Part shown: positions 24,353-36,132 of the stretch, piece after piece
Numbering within the stretch: the first letter of the stretch is position 1
Layout: every line of letters begins with the position of its first letter
Origin: Daedaleopsis sinensis
Taxonomy: Eukaryota; Basidiomycota; Agaricomycetes; Polyporales; Polyporaceae
Direction of reading: 5' to 3'
Length of the DNA stretch: 64,000 nucleotides
Assembly (NCBI GenBank): GCA_033807695.1
Contig: CM066308.1
Span: 2,294,001-2,358,000 of the forward strand
Notes under the pieces: generated by a model
Database searches by the model: none
What the model was told of the DNA's origin: nothing
What the model saw: only the letters and a program-made list of their open reading frames with translations
Made by a program: the position numbers and the translations under genes

Positions 24353-24872
24353 CCGCACGCGCAGCTTCGGCCGATTGACTCGACATCTCGGCGATATCAG
24401 GCGATAGTATCGTAGCTGTTTGCATGTTGCGTCAGGTTGCGTCACTGTGATCGCCCGATACCCTACAACTAATAGTATACTGCTCTGGGTAGGGAGATCT
24501 AGATGGACAGGTCACGGTTTTCAGTCAGCGCCTCGCGACTCTGATCTCAGGAACCACCTGGAACCACAAGGGTCCCAATTTAGCTTGTACTAAGCCGCAA
24601 CTAGTCCTAGCAGTCGCTCTGACATATGGATATGTGCTCATGTCTCGACATCGAAGGAACCCAGATGAATTCGGGAAGATCGGTGATTTGCAATCATGTA
24701 CTCAAGCACTCAAGCAACAACCATCGCGCTCGATCAATGGTGTAGAGACCTACTATGAGTCGAAGTTCGTGATCATAACACAGTCCGAAACTCATCCAGG
24801 AATGTCTATAAATGATGCACAGAAACGGAACTAGATCGTCGTCACCTTACTCTACAACTGTATACGCATCTC
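24353..24872. other. Intergenic between GST-B and the glycosyltransferase
   Basis: Remaining upstream region of GST-B and 3' flank of the glycosyltransferase gene. No supported ORF. Confidence 0.5.
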
Positions 24873-27010
24873 TCACAGGGAGTCGAGGAACGCGCTGACA
24901 TCCCTCTTGGATGCACCGTGATCCTCCCACTCGCTGATTACGCCCTTCCGGACAGCCTGGAGCCTCTCGCGCCTCTTCGCGCCGTCCTCGCCAAACGCCT
25001 TCGCGAGCACCTCGCGAGCCTCCGCCTTGAGCGCCTCGATCGTGCCCTTAGGCGTGTAGCCGGTGCGGTAGATCTGCTTGAGACCGTGGCCGGTACGGAC
25101 CTCGAGAAGCTCGTAGCCAATCTTCAGGTTGTCGGCGATGTGTACCGCGTTCAGCGGCTGGTCGCCGCTGAATGGCCATAGGATTCTGCGGGAAGAGGGC
25201 ATTAGCATCTAGCGGAGGATCCGAGGCCCGCTAGACGTACTGTGGTACTCCCGCTGAGATCGCCTCCGTGACGCCGTTGTGTCCACCATGAGCAACGAAC
25301 CAACCGGTCGCCTGTCAGTGGTAGTGTCATAAGAAACGTGTGTCGATGCGTAGAATGTCCGGTTTTACGTACTGGGTGGTCGAGAATGAGCTGCTGAGGG
25401 GTCCAGGGCGACAGTACACCCTTTCCATACGCCTTCACTTTCTCCTTGATCTCGTCGGGAACTTGGGCGGTGGGCGATGCATGGCTAAGGATCTACAGAC
25501 GCAAGTCCGACTAAGTGACCGTACAACTGCGATGAAAGGAGGGGTACCCACAAAGGGAAGGTTGAGCTCCATGAGAACATCTAGGAACGCCCAGATCTTC
25601 TCCGGTGTCTTGACGGGCCAAAAGATAGATCCAAAAGAGACCTTCCCATAGAGACTGTATCAGCCTGCGTCGGGCAGCAACCACTCGGTAGCCACCTACA
25701 TAGACAAGCGACTTCTCTCCGGACCTCTTCAGAGTCTCGTCCAGGAATGTTTGGATAGCGTTCGCCTCGCCCGACAGCTTCTTCTCCTTCGCATTCGCGT
25801 TGGATTGGGATGCGCAAGGGAGGAGGGGCCCAGTAACGTATGCATGGCGACCCGTCTCTCCGTACCAGGCCTTGACGGCCGCGACCGCCTGCGGTTCGTA
25901 TGACTCCGGGGTGAAGAGGAACAAGCCGTCAGACAATGACATCGCCCTAGAAGGCAACGAGTCTCTATAAGTAGTCATACAAAAGATATAACCAGTAATG
26001 TGACTTACTCGTGCACACCAGGGAAGACATCGACACCGAGCTCCTCGGGTATGGGGAACTATAGGATAATGAGTGTGAGCAAAACGTTGTGACATTGTCA
26101 AGGCAATGCTAATTGCGCACATCTTGAGGGAAATATTCGTGGTCGTACATTGGCGGCAGACCCGGGACGCGGACAACTTTGCCTTCGGTAGGCTCGAAGG
26201 CGAGCTGAGTCCATGGTCAGCATTGTAGTCACTGGCAATAAAGCAAAGTAAGCGTTTTTCATTCTTCTCACCTCTTTTGCAATTTCTCCGAAAGGTTTTC
26301 CCGTGCGACGTGCTATCTCCTCAGCCTTCAGGCGGATGTTGCCCTTCCCTCCAAAGCTCTCCGGCCCGAAGAGGTAGAAGACGGCGGATGTCTGTCCCGG
26401 AAACCAAGCGTAGAGCTTCACGCTGTTTCCGCTGACGGCCTTGACGGAGTGAAACGGCACCACAGCGAAGAACTACAAAAGAAGTCAGAGTCATCATGGG
26501 AGCCGCTAATCAGTGCAACCATTACTCACGTCTAGGATCACGACCTTCGGCTTAGAAATGGGCGGGAAACGCGCAGAAGTCTTGCTGCACACGATCTCCC
26601 CTTCTGCAACGAGAGTCTTGTACACCTCTTTGAAGTTGTTGTCGATCTCTTCCGATTTGAAAAGGATCGTGTTCCCTATGGAAACCAATCTATAACAGGT
26701 CGTTCGTGAGCTAGCTTGCGATTTATCTCGCCAACCGAGCATACCTTATGTGGTTGGCAAGCTCCTGCTCATCCTGTTCAAAACTACGAGAGAGCTCCGT
26801 CTTTACCCGATCGTAGAAACCGTCCATAGTGAGGAAAGTCACAGTTACGCCAGGGCGGAGTTTGACGAAACGTGCGGCCAGGTGAGTCAAGGGGCGAACG
26901 TGGCCTGGAAAAGTAGTCAATACCTCGTCTCAAAAGTAGAAGGAATTAGAGGAAGCCTCACCCCAGGCCTGAACAGCATAACAAACAATGTGCTTATCGG
27001 TAGCAACCAT
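24873..27010 (-). CDS. UDP-glycosyltransferase (GT1 / UDPGT family)
   Basis: Eleven exons close in phase: 27010-26962, 26904-26745, 26689-26530, 26472-26272, 26204-26121, 26058-26009, 25946-25700, 25641-25552, 25492-25373, 25311-25241 and 25185-24873; 514 residues. The N-terminal AWGHVRPLTHLAARF contains the expected catalytic-base His (residue 18). VSFGSIFWP begins the donor domain. The nucleotide-sugar signature is SPWTPQQLILDHP, then FVAHGGHNGVTEAISAGVPQ (residues 392-411), then LWPFSGDQPLNA. Such enzymes transfer a sugar from a UDP-sugar to small lipophilic acceptors such as xenobiotics or secondary metabolites. No signal peptide or C-terminal membrane helix is seen, so it is probably cytosolic. 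Location between GST loci suggests detoxification, an inference only. One exon boundary (25641) uses an AAG acceptor. Confidence 0.92.
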
Positions 27011-27109
27011 ACTTGTAATTGCAGTATCGGGTGATTGGAAGGTGTTGAAAGAGGTGTATCGGATGCGAGTTGATTGGCTTCTGCCTCTTCCTTGAGCTTG
27101 AGCCTCTTC

Positions 27110-27116
27110 TTATATA
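27110..27116 (-). promoter_or_regulatory. TATA box of the glycosyltransferase gene
   Basis: TATATAA on the reverse strand, 100 bp upstream of the ATG at 27010. Confidence 0.5.
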
Positions 27117-27594
27117 CCAGTAGGTATCTCTCCACGAAACTGACGCGCGAATGACAAGCGCGGCCTCAAGTTGACCATCGCGTTTGACACAGTGCGCCAC
27201 CGAGCCGGCGGTAGCATTCACATCATATGGGGAACGGATATGGAGTACATACAGTCATACACTCAGAAGCGGGGTTTTCTTGGGATCTATGGCGAATGTG
27301 AAATGGTGTGTTGAGAAGGGGAACTCATACCGTGCTTCTTTCCGTTGCGGCTTACCCAACAGTTATCAAAGAAAAGGACACTCATTCTCACCTCGTCATG
27401 CTCATTACTCTACCAACAATACTGAGCCTGAGAGACACTACGCATAGGTGGCCGGGAACGATGCAACGTGTCAGCCAGCCGTGTGCAAGGCAGCGGAAGA
27501 AACAGTTGTGATGAAGCTGGCTTACACCACGGCCCACGAGTCAGCGGTCTCCGACTCGTCGGCATACGTAGGCTCGGGTATTATACCAGATGCC

Positions 27595-27644
27595 CGTCTA
27601 CAAACGATCGGTCTAGTTCTAATAGCCCGGATCGCATGTAGACG
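27595..27644. repeat. Short inverted repeat, copy 1
   Basis: Arms CGTCTACAAACGATC and GATCGCATGTAGACG pair at 13 of 15 positions around a 20-nt centre. Together with the neighbours it looks like a tiny MITE-like or hairpin repeat family. Confidence 0.6.
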
Positions 27645-27688
27645 GCCCGCCCTAACTTATCCCCGGTTCAGAGCCAACCACTCACTAT

Positions 27689-27734
27689 CTGTCTATACAC
27701 GGACCGTCTAATAGAGCGGGCCGCGTGTAGACGG
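27689..27734. repeat. Short inverted repeat, copy 2
   Basis: Arms CTGTCTATACACGGACC and GGGCCGCGTGTAGACGG pair at most positions. The arm sequence is related to the copy at 27595. Confidence 0.55.
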
Positions 27735-28403
27735 CAGTGCTGTGCTGTACAACACACTGAGCTCGGGAGAAGGGTTCTAGAGGATCGCCAAGCCGACCAT
27801 TCGGGCGCGGTACTTCGAAAAATCACTTACCTCAGAATTGCTGGCGCCCTCGGGGCCCGTGCACCATGACCTGGCAAAGCTTGCAGGTGGGCGAAGGCAG
27901 CGTCGGCGCGCGACCTACGCAGCGTGATGTTGAGCTCCCATTGAGGGAAGGCTTGCCGCGAGTCGCGGAAAGATGAGTAAAGAGTGCGCCGAGCGCGGAC
28001 TTCGCTGCAAATTAATGGCGCCCCGGCGATGTCGCGGCGAGTACTTGCTAAGCTTAGTGCAGCGACTCCCAGAGTTGATTGACTGCATAGCAGACTGAAA
28101 GTATTCCAAAGCCGGTGAGTGTAACTGGATGATAGCGAGGAGGAGGTGGAGGAAGAGGACAAGGTCGATTGCATATGATAGCCGTGACTCCGACTCGGGC
28201 CGGCGAGCTGAGGGAGGTCGTAGGAGCGCTTAGCCGCATATAGTTACATAGACGCTCTAGAATATTGCTCTCCTGTGCGCGCGGCGGTGACACTGGGGCA
28301 CATCGATATGTGATACACGTGAACTTAAGGAGATTGGTAAGAGAATGTCTAGTAGAATTTAGCATTGGCAGAGGGAGCATCAACCGGTACACACTGAATA
28401 CGT

Positions 28404-28425
28404 CCGTCTACAAACGGCCGGTCTA
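28404..28425. repeat. Half copy of the short inverted repeat
   Basis: Begins CCGTCTACAAACGGCCGG, matching the left arm of the copy at 27595. No right arm is seen, and it abuts a GST relic. Confidence 0.45.
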
Positions 28426-28469
28426 ACTAATAGTAGTACTTGGTCACGATAATAGCCCGCCGGGAGCTA

Positions 28470-28830
28470 GTACCCACATCTACTACGTTCTCGTACTCCC
28501 TGAAGCACTGCAGCATCTTCGCCGAGGTCAGCACACCTGTGAGGTACTGGAAGACGGCGGCCAATGCATATGATCGTCGGGAAGTTCGTCTCCACCGAAT
28601 TTAACATGCGGATATATCTTGTCGAGGTAGCGCCAATCGCCGCCGAGGAGTCGGCCATGGTCGCGCCAGTGTCTGTATCGTGAATGAGCGGGAGGGTTGA
28701 TATTACCAGAGCGGCGCACTGGTATATCGGGGCAGAGGCCGCGGCACCGAGCCTTTGGCAAAGCTGGGCGATGTCGGACAGCTGCGAGACCCAGACAGTC
28801 GCATATAGGATGTTTCAAGGGTTGCTTGGC
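28470..28830 (-). pseudogene. GST relic, etherase-like, with internal deletion
   Basis: Starting near 28810 on the reverse strand, one frame gives ATVWVSQLSDIAQLCQRLGAA, then STLPLIHDTDTGATMADSS. After a frame change comes RYLDKIYPH. These match TVWVEYPDIAALCKKIGA, TLPAIYDPNT and DSAAIARYLDKTYP of the intact GSTs. The whole helical domain is missing except a final CFREYENVVDVGTS that corresponds to the C-terminal KYEAVDAG. The first exon is too worn to place. This is clearly a dead copy, with at least one frameshift and one large deletion. Confidence 0.72.
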
Positions 28831-29171
28831 AAGGACTGGGTATGTGAAAACGAGCGACGCATTAGAGTTGCTACTTATCCTAGGTAGATTACATCCCAGT
28901 GGGGCACGGTATAAGGCGTAGGGCGGTTTGGTATCAACGTGGACGAACTCGTAAATATAAAAGAAAGGACAGCACCTCTTCTCCGCGCCAAAGAACCGAG
29001 ACTCATACGATACGTGCGACCGTGCAGCAAACGCTGACGCAGCAGCAGCTGGCAGTAGCACGGCAAGCCGACAGTGATATACACATGTACACACCTCTGC
29101 CAGCGTCCCCTCCCGTCTCCTCGTCCACCTCGCTTCTGGTGCCTGAAACCGAAGGAGTGGCGACAACCAGA
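28831..29171. other. Intergenic
   Basis: Between the GST relic and the 3' end of the serine-rich gene. No supported gene. Confidence 0.5.
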
Positions 29172-31708
29172 CTACTTCCGCAGGATCTTCTCTCGCAGCT
29201 CCGCGCCCTTCAGCCGTGCGCGGAGATACTCCAACCGCGCCTCGTACCTCGCCGTGACCTCGCCGCGCCGCCGCCGGATGTCTGCTAACTCCGTTTCCAA
29301 GGTCATCAGCTCCTCGTCATCGATCTGGCCTGCCCCGCCCCGTTTGCCAGAGCTGATCGAGCCGACCTCCGACCGCGCAGACGGCGTGGTCGGGTGCGTC
29401 ATGCTCCCCCCACTGGTCTCTGCCCAACGCGAGTCCCGCCGCGAGCTCGCGCCGCGGGCCTTGCTGTGCTTGACCGTCCGGCTCTCCGTCTCCTCCACGG
29501 TCTCAAGGGGGAGATGGGACACGCTGCGGGCGAGATTGACGCTGGAGCTGCTCGCAAGCCCGTGTTGGCCGGTGAGGAGTAGGGAGGGTCCTGACTTCCC
29601 TCGAGACGACACGGAAGACATGGAGCCCTTCCGGATGACGGAGGGCTGTTGAGCAGAGAGCGTGGTTTGCGGGGAAATGGGGACCCGCATTTTGGAGGAT
29701 GCGGCACGTTTCAGCGATCTCGCGGTCCGTGCGGAGGTACTCGACTTGAAAGATAGTGCGTCGGTATCCTTGCCCGGGCGGGTTCCCGATGGCCAGTTGC
29801 CGTCGTTGAAAGAGCCCACAGAAGGAAGAGGGGGTATCACGGGAGGTTTCCTTTGTCGCCTCGTTAGTGTGGAAAGCTCAAGACCGTTGAAAGCGTCTAA
29901 TAACCGTCGCCCCTCAGCTTCTACAAGTTCGATTTGGTGTCGAATGTCCTGCAAAGACTCGACCTGGTCGTCGTCAGGTATTTCGTTCATGCTGATATGG
30001 GTATATGTTGGCTCGGCTCCCTTAGAAGCACCGTGGAACGAAGAAGGTGGGGGTTTAGAGCGACTATTGGAACGTGTCCGTGGATGAGTGCTATGCGAAG
30101 AGATTCCCGGATCTGTAGCACTGAACGTGTGGTTGCCAATGACGGTTCGACGACCGAAGGTCTGTGATAGGCGGGATGCGGAAGTACTCGTGCGCAGTGA
30201 CATGTCACTGTTCTGCTTCGCGAGTCCGCGAGGGAGCGTCACACGCTCTCCTGGAGTCGAAGCCATGGAGTAGATGCTCATCGCGTCGCTGCTATTTTGT
30301 TCCGCTGGTAGGGACACAATACGTCGGCTGGTAGCGCGGCGAAGCAGCCCTGTAACCGTGGACGAGAATGACTTCTTGGAAGAAATGGAAGGCGAGCGAA
30401 CGGAATTAGGTTGCACATGGAAGTTTGAAGAGGCGCGGCGCCCGTTGGAAGCGTTATCTAGACCAAGCAACAATCAGGAAGAGTTAGTGTTGCGTGATAT
30501 ACGGGATAGATAAGGTCCTCACTTCTTGAATCAGCGGCAGCGTGTGCTGTCTTGGACATGGGAACCAAGGGCGCTTCTGTGGGTACCGCTGAGCCGCTGG
30601 CGAATCGTTCGAAGAGATTTTGACGGAGAAGACGATATTCATCGTCACTGCAAATTCATCAGTCTTGAGGTTAATAGACTGAAGAAGAACCATGGTGTGA
30701 AAATGAAGCCATGCTTCGTGTATAAGCACGTGGCTGAGCTTTGTGAAGACATTCACCGCGACAAAACTTGAAATGCCTGACGCAGCGGCATGTAGTGACT
30801 TCACACGTCCAGCTCACATTCTTCAGGCGACGCGGAGGACAGCGCAAACCTGGTACTATTCCATATGGGTATAAGGAGTGCAGTCAACGAGACACCATTG
30901 ATACCGCCATGCGTTCTTCTGGGGTTGCCGATAACCGACTACCCATGATGTGAGACAGTACACTGGCCCAAGCAAGCTGGTCCATAGTGTCTGAGACCAG
31001 GAGAGGCGAGCAGACCCTGCGGGGCACTTTCAATGGTTCAATGCTCTGATGTCGCGTGCGCTCTCCAGAGCAGAGCAAACCGCTGCTCCGGTGGTGCATG
31101 AGGCGCGATCACGCGAGGGGAGGTAGTAAACTGTCTTGGATGCACGCCTGCGTCCGACGATAGACACCGATCTTCCTGAAGCGTACAGCGAAGAACTCAC
31201 CTCAACAAACCCTCCGAGTTGGCCGTTGCAAGTTCGTTGAGTCGTTGCGCAAGGGTGACCCTGCACGGCTTCTGTCAAGGAGCTGCAGCGAAGCAGACTG
31301 TGGCTTACTGACGTTATGACATCCGTGGATGTACGAGAGTGTACCGGGTCGAGTCCATTGCGTTTAGGTGAAGCTGTGGAGGAGCCTGTCCAGTTTCTGG
31401 TAGTGGAGCTGCTCGTCCGGGGCCCGCGGATCGAGCCTGCAACGGAGCGTAGGTCTGCGCCCCTGTTAGCGAAGGAGGCGTTCGACGCGGCGAGAGAGGG
31501 CGAGGTATATGGAGTAAGGGATGGTGTAGGCTCTACCTCGCGCTCCTTGCCCTTAGACTTGCCATGCTATGGACTTAGATTAGGAAACGGGTGAATGTAA
31601 GAGAGAAGATACACGCACGAGTCTGGAACGGAGAATGCGCACGACCGAGACCTCATCCTGGACGGATTGTTGAACGTCGTTGCCTCGCCTCGTAGAGAAG
31701 AGCCCCAT
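29172..31708 (-). CDS. Conserved-looking Ser-rich protein of unknown function
   Basis: Five exons join in phase: 31708-31619, 31566-31313, 31260-31201, 30647-30523 and 30457-29172; 604 residues. The N-terminus begins MGLFSTRRGNDVQQ. A short conserved-looking module straddles exons 3 and 4: VTLAQRLNELATANSEGLLS followed by DDEYRLLRQNLFERF, likely two amphipathic helices. Much of the rest is Ser/Thr/Arg/Pro-rich low complexity with many possible phosphorylation sites. The C-terminus (from about residue 545) is a predicted coiled coil, LETELADIRRRRGEVTARY. No enzyme motif or membrane segment is seen. I do not know a function. The intron between exons 3 and 4 is 553 nt, far longer than its neighbours, and could hide a further exon. 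Confidence 0.72.
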
Positions 31709-31931
31709 CAGTTCATGCTGGTTACGGTCCACTCCAACGTCCGCCTTCGCTCCCGCTGGCTGTCACGACAGGTCACGCGTAGTCACGTCCTCTGATCTGT
31801 GACCGCCCAAGCCGGTTATCTCCTTTTCGGGACTCGCGTAAATTAAATCGAAAATCCAATGTCAGGCCATACCGCGTCGTGACCTTCGCCGCAAGCCAGA
31901 CGCGCTCTCACGTCTCCTGCTCACGACCACC

Positions 31932-33565
31932 ATGACCTCCCTCACCAAGGCTCCGGCGGACCTCAATCCGCGCACAAAACACTATGAGTTCCTCGGTCCT
32001 CCGGGCGCGTTCGCGATCACCATCGGAGTCCCGACAATGACCTACGCTCTGTACTTTGGCTGCTCAGAACATACCGGTGGTTGCCCCCCTCCCATCGACA
32101 CCACTCTCATCATCAACACACTCTCAGATTCCTCTTGGTGGAAGGGGCTTTGGGACACACAGGCGATACTTGCGTACCTCGCGTGGTACGCGTTTGTCGT
32201 CGTGGCTTGGTTCATTCTCCCTGGAGACTGGGTGAACGGGATACCCATGCGGAATGGTCTCACGAAGAAGTACAAGATCAACGGTGCGCGCCCCTGCTTC
32301 CCGCTGCTGCGCACCGCAGCTGACACGTAGCGCAGCATTCTCGACAATGTTGCTGACTTTGGGTGTCACCGCGGGGGTCATCTATCGTGACGGACCCCAA
32401 CCTCTCACGTTCATCTACGAGCACTGGGTTGGTCTTGTCACCGCGTCCATCCTCATGTCTGTCGTGCAAGGGCTTGGGTGCTACCTAGCATCTTTCCGGT
32501 CAGGCGCGCTTCTCGCGCTTGGTGGCAACAGTGGCAACCCCATCTACGACGTAGGCTTCTGTTTTGTCGGCTCCTGTCGAGCGTGGGTAGACTGATCGCA
32601 TCCCTCAGTTCTACATTGGTCGCGAGTTGAACCCGTCTATTGGTTCCTTCGATCTGAAGTCGTTCAACGAGCTCCGCCCTGGTCTCATCCTCTGGATGCT
32701 CATCGACGTCGGAATGGCTTGCGAGCAGGCTGTTCGTCGAGGTGGAATCGAGAAGATCACTGACTCAATGTGGCTCGTCCTTGCATTCCAGGGCTGGTAT
32801 GTCGTCGACGCGCTCTACAACGAGGTAAGTGTACATCCAGTCGTCTGCGATGTGAACCTGAAATGACGATGCATCTAGCCTGCCATCTTGACAACCATGG
32901 ACATCACCACAGATGGTTTCGGTTTCATGCTTGCCGTCGGTGACCTCGCATGGGTGCCTTTTGTTTACTCCCTCCAGGCACGCTACCTCGTCTTCAACCA
33001 GATCGAGCTCGGTCCCATCTACACCGGCCTCATCCTGGCTGTTAACCTGCTCGGTTACTATATCTTCCGTGCCGCTAATGGCGAGAAGAACGACTTTAGG
33101 AACGGCCGGAACCCGAAGAGTGAGTAGTCCGCGCGATTCGAACTGAGGCCATTTAACTCACACTTCGTTTCACTTAGACTTGCAGTACATGACTACTGAG
33201 AAGGGCACTAAGCTTCTTACTTCTGGCTGGTGGGGCCGGAGCAGGCACCCGAACTACATGTGTGTTCATACACTTAGCGCGATATATGAAATTCACGCTA
33301 ACCACCTCGCAGGGGCGACATCATCATGGCGCTCGCATGGTCACTTCCTACCGGGTTCACCACGCCCATCACCTACTTCTACGTGGTCTACTTTGCTGTG
33401 CTTCTCATTCACCGTGAGAGGCGAGACGATGAAGCATGCGAGAAAAAGTACGTGGCTTACTGTGTAGTGGACTGGTGACATGCTCAATTTGTATCCAGGT
33501 ACGGCAAGGACTGGGTGAAGTACCGGCAGATTGTGCCGTGGCGCATCATTCCCTATGTATACTGA
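31932..33565 (+). CDS. ERG24: C-14 sterol reductase (ERG24)
   Basis: Seven exons close in frame: 31932-32283, 32336-32550, 32609-32824, 32879-33119, 33178-33259, 33313-33447 and 33499-33565; 435 residues. The enzyme reduces the sterol C14-C15 double bond with NADPH in the endoplasmic reticulum during ergosterol synthesis. The ERG24/ERG4 family signature is present: [15 protein letters not shown] followed by [15 protein letters not shown]. Also present are [14 protein letters not shown] and the C-terminal [21 protein letters not shown], a typical end of this family. Several hydrophobic segments are consistent with a polytopic membrane protein. Δ24-type ERG4 is less likely because of the GxSGNPIYD and tail blocks. 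Confidence 0.93.
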
Positions 33566-34202
33566 ACGACGTGGGATACCCGAGAACTTGAACTTGAAGC
33601 CACGGCCCACTGTGCGACCGACCGTTCGGACTGACCCTCTTTGCATACCTGGATGTGATATGTTAGGGATGTGTGTTCTTGCTTGCTTGTTTTGAGTACT
33701 TACCATACAAGCCTAATAACCCTATATGAAGTACGCCTCTCTGATAGTGCTCTTGGCAGTCTCAACCAGTATCAACCAGTATCAACCGTGCGCACTTGCA
33801 ATACTAAACTTAGTGTGCTATGGCATCGGCGCCACGGTCCGTACGCTTCCATTGATTAGCCTACAGTCACCCTTCATTCGCATGGAAAGGCCTGCGGGAG
33901 CTATACGGTACGGTGGCCACTGGACCCTCGCCGTTGTACCTAGGTACGTTCCTTTTCTTCTACTGCATTTGGAAGAAAGACTGATGAGATTCCCAGAAAC
34001 GGTGCGATCAATGCCATAGGAAGCTGCAGGAGCATATGTTGCAGGTGCATGACGGTCAGGCATGAGATAAGTCGCATCGGGATTTGATCCGGATGACTAT
34101 GAAGGCTAAGGAAGCTTCGACTTGGACATTTTAGACACACCGACACACATATATAAGGAGAGGGGGTCATGAGTACGACCACATTTCCAGCCTTCAACCA
34201 AT
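33566..34202. other. Intergenic upstream of GST-C, with TATA box at 34150
   Basis: A short direct repeat (TATCAACCAG, about three partial copies) lies near 33760-33790. A TATATAA box at 34150-34156 stands 47 bp before the GST-C start, followed by a purine-rich run. No gene. Confidence 0.5.
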
Positions 34203-35049
34203 ATGGAGCCCCTCGTATTTTACGACATCCCCTACAAAATCGAGGGCAAGGCCTGGTCTCCCAACACTTGGAAGACAAGGTTCGTCCTACTCTTCGCCTA
34301 GATATCCGAACTCCAGAACTGACCGCATCTCCTCGCGCAGATACTGCCTGAACATCAAGGGCGTTCCCTACCACACCGTCTGGGTCGAGTTCCCAGACAT
34401 CGCCCCCCTCTGCGAGAAGATCGGCGCGCCCCCGATCGGCACGAAGGCCGACGGCAGCCCCTACTACGCCGTCCCTGTCATCTACGACCCAAACACCCGC
34501 ACGACCGTCTCCGAGTCCGCCCTCATCGCGCGCTACCTCGAGAAGACATACCCGACCCCCGCCCTCATCCCGCAGGAGACCCGTGCGCTCAACGCGGCCT
34601 TCCGCGCGCTCTTCGACGAGGTCGTGATGACCCCGGACCTGTCCGCGATCATGATGCCCGGGGTGTTCAAGGTGATCAACCGCGCGAGCCAGCCGTACTT
34701 CCGCGTGACGCGCGAGAAGCGCCTGGGCAAGCCGCTCGAGGAGCTCGCGCCCGCGGGCAGCGAGGCGCGCGCGAAGCACTGGGCGGGCATAAAGGGCGCG
34801 TTCCACCATATCGCGGAGTGGCTGGGCGAGGGGGCGGAGGGCGGCGGCAGCGGGCTCTTTGGCGGGAGTCGGCCGTGCTATGCGGACGTCACGGTCGCGA
34901 GCTTCTTGCATTGGATCCGGGCCGTATTCGGGGAGGAGAGCGAGGAGTGGCGGGATGTAGTGCAGTGGGACGGGGGGATCTGGAAGACCTTCATGGATGG
35001 GTTCGCGCAATATGAGAAGGTCGACAAGGGCTCTCTGGCCAAGTTGTGA
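34203..35049 (+). CDS. Glutathione S-transferase, etherase-like (GST-C)
   Basis: Two exons, 34203-34279 and 34341-35049; 261 residues. N-domain: MEPLVFYDIPYK, AWSPNTWKTR, YCLNIKGVPYHTVWVEFPDI, cis-Pro VPVIYDPNT and ES/IARYLEKTYP. Here the glutathione-contact residue pair is Glu-Ser, where most copies have Asp-Ser. The C-domain is the most divergent of the set: MMPGVFKVINRASQPYFR replaces the usual block and a Gly/Glu-rich loop (GEGAEGGGSGLFGG) sits before the CYADVTVASF helix. The donor is GTTCGT. It is the first of the forward-strand GST series. Confidence 0.9.
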
Positions 35050-35255
35050 GTACGGGGAGAAGAGAGTCAATGTCACTTGTACACCACACACAGCGCACGG
35101 CGCACCCAACGTTGAACCCGACCCCGATATCGTGGCGCGCTCGAAAAACTCGTGATCGTGACATGTCGAAGTTAATCGCTGCGCATTGCCTAGCGGCTAT
35201 ATGTAAGAGGCCGATGACTTCACTGCGACCAGCTACACCAGACGCGTTCTTTCGT

Positions 35256-35281
35256 CACCACCACCACCACCACCACCACCC
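35256..35281 (+). repeat. (CAC)n trinucleotide repeat in the GST-D leader
   Basis: About eight CAC/ACC units run directly up to the ATG at 35282. Length change here would alter the 5' leader, not the protein. Confidence 0.8.
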
Positions 35282-36132
35282 ATGAAACCAATCATCTTCT
35301 ACGACATCCCGGGTAATGTCAGAGGGAACCTGGAGGCGTGGTCACCAAACACATGGAAAACGAGGTTAGTAGATGGCTCGTTCGTTGCCTAGCTGATCAC
35401 ATATATCGATCTGACTGACCTTTTCACAGATTCTGCCTGAACATCAAAGGCATCCCATACCAAACCGTCTGGGTCGAGTACCCAGACATCGAGCCCCTCT
35501 GCAAGAAGCTCGGCCTGCAGCCCGTCGAGCAGTGGCCCGACGGCTCTCCCATGTACACGCTCCCCGCGATCTCCGACCCTAACACGGACACGGTCCTCAT
35601 CGATTCCGCCGCCATCGCGCGCTACCTCGACAAGACCTACCCCGACACCCCGCGGCTCATCCCCGCGGACGCCGACGCGCTCATCGCGGCGTTCGAGGAC
35701 GCGTTCTGGGGCGTGTTCCCGCGGGGCTCCATCCCGCCCCTCGTCTACCCGGCCGTGTTCTGGCACACGCTCCGGGAGAAGAGCAGGCCGTACTTCCGCC
35801 GGACGCGCGAGCACATCGGGGTCAACCTCACGGAGCGCACGCCGGAGGAGCGCGTGCCGTTCTGGGCGCTGCTGCAGAAGGGCTTGCACAAGATCGCGGG
35901 GTGGCTGGAGGCGGACGGCACAGAGAAGCTGTTCTTCATGGGCGATCGGGTCGGCATCACGTATGCGGACATCATCGTCGCGGGCCTGTTCATGTGGTTC
36001 AAGAAGCCGTACGGGGCGGAGAGCCAGGAGTGGAAGGATATGTTGGCCTGGGATGACGGGCGGTGGGGGAGGTTTATGGCGGCGTTCGAGAAGTACGAGG
36101 CTGTCGACGAGGGGAAAGATCTGGAGGTCTAG
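35282..36132 (+). CDS. Glutathione S-transferase, etherase-like (GST-D)
   Basis: Two exons, 35282-35364 and 35430-36132; 261 residues. N-domain: MKPIIFYDIPGNVRG, AWSPNTWKTR, FCLNIKGIPYQTVWVEYPDI, LPAISDPNT and DSAAIARYLDKTYPD. C-domain: YPAVFWHTLREKSRPYFRRT, KLFFMGDRVGITYADI, MWFKKPYGAESQEWKDM, ending KYEAVDEGKDLEV. It is the closest relative of reverse-strand GST-B but keeps the normal WSPNT motif. The pair therefore arose by an inverted duplication or a later inversion of the intervening 10 kb. Confidence 0.92.

Larger units (their letters stand above)
27117..28469. other. Intergenic with short palindromic repeats
   Basis: No gene is recognised. The stretch holds two hairpin-forming repeats (27595-27644 and 27689-27734) and a related half copy at 28404. 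Confidence 0.5.

Noticed and set aside
33940..35109. 389-codon reverse-strand ORF over GST-C, and similar ORFs opposite GST-D, -E, -F and -G
   Set aside because: The same antisense frame is open in every GST copy because of codon bias; it has repetitive Arg/Leu/Asp content and no domain.
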